Assembly: GCA_963678705.1 (NCBI GenBank)
Contig: OY783215.1
Span: 15,171,740 to 15,235,739, forward strand
Direction: 5' to 3'
Length of the DNA stretch: 64,000 bases
Source of the DNA: Panorpa germanica
Taxonomy: Eukaryota; Arthropoda; Insecta; Mecoptera; Panorpidae
Shown here: piece after piece, positions 61,572 through 64,000 of the stretch
How the letters are laid out: every line of letters starts with the position of its first letter
How positions within the stretch are numbered: position 1 is the stretch's first letter
Made by a program: the position numbers and the translations under genes
The notes under the pieces: generated by a model
What the model was told of the DNA's origin: nothing
Seen by the model: the letters and a program-made list of their open reading frames with translations, nothing else
The model's database searches: none

Positions 61572-62563
61572 TGGGCTTCACACGAGACGAGATAAGGCGA
61601 GAGTTTAAAAAATATCACCTCGTTCTCGATAGTTTAGAAAAAAAAGTATCGTTTTAGTCTCGTTTGTCTCGTCTGGTCTCGTCACATCACGTTATTGTGA
61701 GAACTTACTCCTAAGATTGCCCTAAACAAAGTAATTCATTATATTATTTCAGCTAATTATTTTTTTATTCCAAATTCTTCACACACTAAGCATATCACTT
61801 TTTTCTCACCATTAATTGTATCAAATTTAAAAGAAAATTTAAACTTTGAAGAATTTTTTTTTATACACAGTTAATCAACTGGTTCAATTTCACTTAGTGC
61901 ATCATCACTTTCATCTAATTTTGACCTTTTCTCAGGTTGACACTACTAACACCTACCCTCAACGACATTTTTGCGGCAAAATGTCTTCAAATATTCTTTG
62001 CATTCCAAACATTATCGCATTGTTAAAAATTTCTATTCACATTTATTATTCGTTTTCGTTCGGCTACAAATTGTTGTAAAAGACAAAATTATTATTATTA
62101 TTTTTTTTTTTTATTTAACGTCGGCCTATTTCCGATGCTGAGTCCTATTATCACCGACGACCTCCTTCAATGTTGGCAGTATTTATGGTGTGTCGTGGCC
62201 TCATATATGTGGGCTACACCACTGCCTAATAACTGTATGATTATGTATGACCATAATCAATATAAGTTCATAATAACCAAACCCAGAAAATATATATCTG
62301 GTCCGGGGATCATGCTCTCGCCCACTGTGTCGTCAGAGACAAAATTATAAAATAAAATATTTAACAGATTTTATATTTCGTAAATTTACAACCTTACCTT
62401 TTTTGTAATAAAAAAAAGGGTGAACGTTTATGATGCTGTTAGGTTATTTTTCTAGCGATTTTATTATTTTTGAAATAACGTCAACGAGACTCTCAATAGT
62501 TTTCAAAAATGTTTTGCTTTTCCGAGACGAGACGACAAGAGTCTCGTGCTCGTGTCAAGCCCT
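61572..62563. mobile_element. 992-bp non-autonomous DNA transposon with 10-bp target duplication
   Basis: The left end reads TGGGCTTCACACGAGACGAG. The reverse complement of the right end reads AGGGCTTGACACGAGCACGA. The flanks carry the identical 10 bp AGATAACACT (61562-61571 and 62564-62573). Subterminal DNA on both sides is packed with GAGACGAGAC-type words (for example GTCTCGTTTGTCTCGTCTGG at 61658), which could be transposase-binding repeats. No transposase frame is present. The 9-10-bp duplication fits Mutator-like elements better than mariner or piggyBac; hAT (8 bp) is less likely. A SINE is nested inside at 62101-62341. Confidence 0.85.
62101..62341 (-). mobile_element. tRNA-derived SINE, copy A, nested in the 992-bp transposon
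   Basis: Minus strand: GACGACACAGTGGGCGAGAG then CATGATCCCCGGACC (B-box region). The body TCTGGGTTTGGTTATTAT, GGCAGTGGTGTAGCCCACAT and GGTCGTCGGTGATAATAGG follows. The tail CCGACGTTAAATAAAAAA ends in an A run (T-rich on the + strand at 62099-62114). The A-tail shows it inserted by retroposition, after the transposon. Confidence 0.8.
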
Positions 62564-62573
62564 AGATAACACT

Positions 62574-63042
62574 GTACTTATGCTATTCTTTAAAACTCTA
62601 CGGAGTATTTTTAGTATATACTCGTATAAATGTTTCCAAAAGCTTGACGGAAAGTCAAATCGAACTCGAACAAATAAGTCGAGTAGGTTCTCAGGCTCTA
62701 GTAAAATCTCAGTAGTTGCATTTATATCACACTGCCAACAGAACATCTTCATTATCGCACATGGTAAATGGAACTGATCCTTTCCGACATGACAAGATTC
62801 CAAATCCAATAGTTCTATATTTGTTAATAAATAATATTCTACCTAATTAAAATAGTAAATCATAATTATTCCTGAAATTTCTAAATTCGACATTGCATTT
62901 GCTGTATAGTGATACCGCACATTTTTTCTTTAATCTTATGTCGTGCGATTCACGTGTCGCCCCATTCAAAGCTGATTCAGTATTCACTTCGTTTAGATAT
63001 ATGTATTGAGTACAGTCTCAAAAAAATACTAATTCATGTTCA
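62574..63042. other. No gene recognised
   Basis: The 84-codon minus-strand frame 62809-62555 spans the transposon's edge and is therefore not an ancestral gene. Confidence 0.35.
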
Positions 63043-64000
63043 TTTTTTTTTTTTTTTATTTATTTAGGCTTTGGCTTATTCAGCCTTCTTGCCATTGCTT
63101 TTATTTGTAAAATTATATAAAAATTTACATATAAATTATAATTGTTCTAATAAATACAAAACAAATTGATTCTTTTAAAAAATTAAACTTAAAATTAAAT
63201 ACATACTAAATAAAATATTTTAACTTAAATTACACTTCTATATTATTTTCTATCACAAAGTTTGTTAATATTTCCGCCGTTGCTTCACTTGTCATTAAAC
63301 AGGACATATTGACTGGGAACTGTGTTACATTACATAAATCATTTAAAAGTCTATCAATTTTTGATGTTAAAAGATGACACCCTAGAATTATATGGTCCAA
63401 AGACCCTTCTTCTCCACATCTACAATTTGGTGTGTCTTTTATATTTATTTTGTATAGATGAGCTGGACATCTAGAATGCCCAGATTTCATTCGACAATTT
63501 GTTGAAATATATCTCCGTGAATGATTTTTATTAAACCATGTGGTTGTTGGAATTTTTTGATTCGCTGCAAAAAAAAATTTTCCAGTACTTTGACTTTTCT
63601 CATTATATATATTCTGCCATTCTGCCATACAATTTTCTTTAATTATTTTTTTGGAATCATTTATTGACCAATTTATTTCGATTATTTCCCCATCTACACA
63701 AGCTTCTTTGGCCAGTTTGTCAGCCATTTCGTTTCCTTTTATGCCTACATGTCCAGGAATCCAAATAAGTTTAACATTGATATCATTTTTTTCCATTTTT
63801 AAAAGATATTCTTTAATTGAACATATTTTGTTATTATTATTGTTTTTGAATTTATTGTTATTTAAAGATACACAAACACTACGAGAATCTGTGAAGATTA
63901 ATATATTTTTATTGTCAGTGTTTTGTATTATTTCTAGTAATTTAATTATTGCTGTTATTTCTGTATTATAAGAATTTGTGATGTTGTTAAGTTTGTATTT
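63043..64000 (-). mobile_element. LINE 3' end with RNase H and zinc-knuckle-like motif, 5' side beyond window
   Basis: The minus-strand open frame runs from the right edge (64000) to a stop at 63230, about 256 codons without interruption. It enters inside RNase HI: SYNTEITAIIKLLEII (catalytic Glu), ILIFTDSRSVCVSL (Asp), and LIWIPGHVGIKGNEMADKLA (His, and Asp of the NEMAD motif). Next come SRRYISTNCRMKSGHSRCPA and CRCGEEGSLDHIILGC (C-x-C-x7-H-x4-C, a zinc-binding pattern typical of LINE ORF2 ends). A 170-bp 3' UTR and an A-tail (T-run 63043-63057) follow. The intact frame and tail suggest a fairly young copy of an RNase H-bearing clade (I, Loa or R1-like); the clade is not determined. Confidence 0.9.

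Noticed and set aside
63651..63971. 106-codon + strand frame at the right edge
   Set aside because: It is the antisense shadow of the minus-strand LINE RNase H frame.

Overview
This window looks like gene-poor, AT-rich nuclear DNA from an insect. The evidence is a nuclear copy of insect-type mitochondrial cox1 (TGA and ATA read as Trp and Met), mariner and Tc1-like transposons, LINEs ending in an RNase H domain, tRNA-derived SINEs, TTAA-flanked MITEs and fly-type splice signals. I cannot fix the order or species from sequence alone. Nothing looks prokaryotic. There is no operon, rRNA or CRISPR array, and no intact long gene. Almost all ATG-to-stop frames of 60-140 codons are chance frames in low-complexity or repeat DNA.

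The only host coding sequence I recognise confidently is one internal exon on the + strand at 58370-58593. It encodes most of a CUB domain and is bounded by a canonical acceptor and a GTAAGG donor. About 38 kb upstream on the same strand, at 20223-20254, is a branch point, pyrimidine tract and CAG directly abutting GTAAGT. That is the signature of a zero-length exon, or recursive splice site. I therefore read 20.2-58.4 kb as probably one very long intron of the CUB gene, removed in at least two steps. This is inference and needs RNA data.

The rest is a mosaic of repeats. 0-20 kb: a TTAA-flanked MITE (310-684), a GC-rich hairpin (3318-3358), an inverted repeat pair (3.9 and 7.0 kb), two tRNA-derived SINEs, a cox1 insertion inside a dispersed repeat (15.5 kb) whose uninterrupted relative lies at 31.5 kb, and a MITE with long inverted ends (17.0 kb). 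20-34 kb: minisatellites, a tRNA-like segment, a TIR-bounded element (26.0-26.8 kb) and a second MITE family. 34-43 kb: two near-identical 0.2-kb repeats, LINE 3' ends, an internally deleted Tc1/mariner-superfamily element (39350-40228) and a small frame with a signal-peptide-like start (40.99 kb). 45-58 kb: a possible minus-strand first exon (45.1 kb), an internally deleted mariner (50358-51028), a decayed mariner C-terminus, LINE fragments, and an RNase H fragment about 120 bp before the CUB exon. 58-64 kb: the exon, a MITE just after its donor, a 992-bp element with a 10-bp target duplication and a nested SINE (61572-62563), and a LINE 3' end running off the right edge on the minus strand.

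The most interesting signals are the candidate recursive splice site, the cox1 insertion with an internal empty-site reference, the nested 992-bp transposon, the GC-rich hairpin, and an excess of the 7-mer TACTCGT/ACGAGTA.
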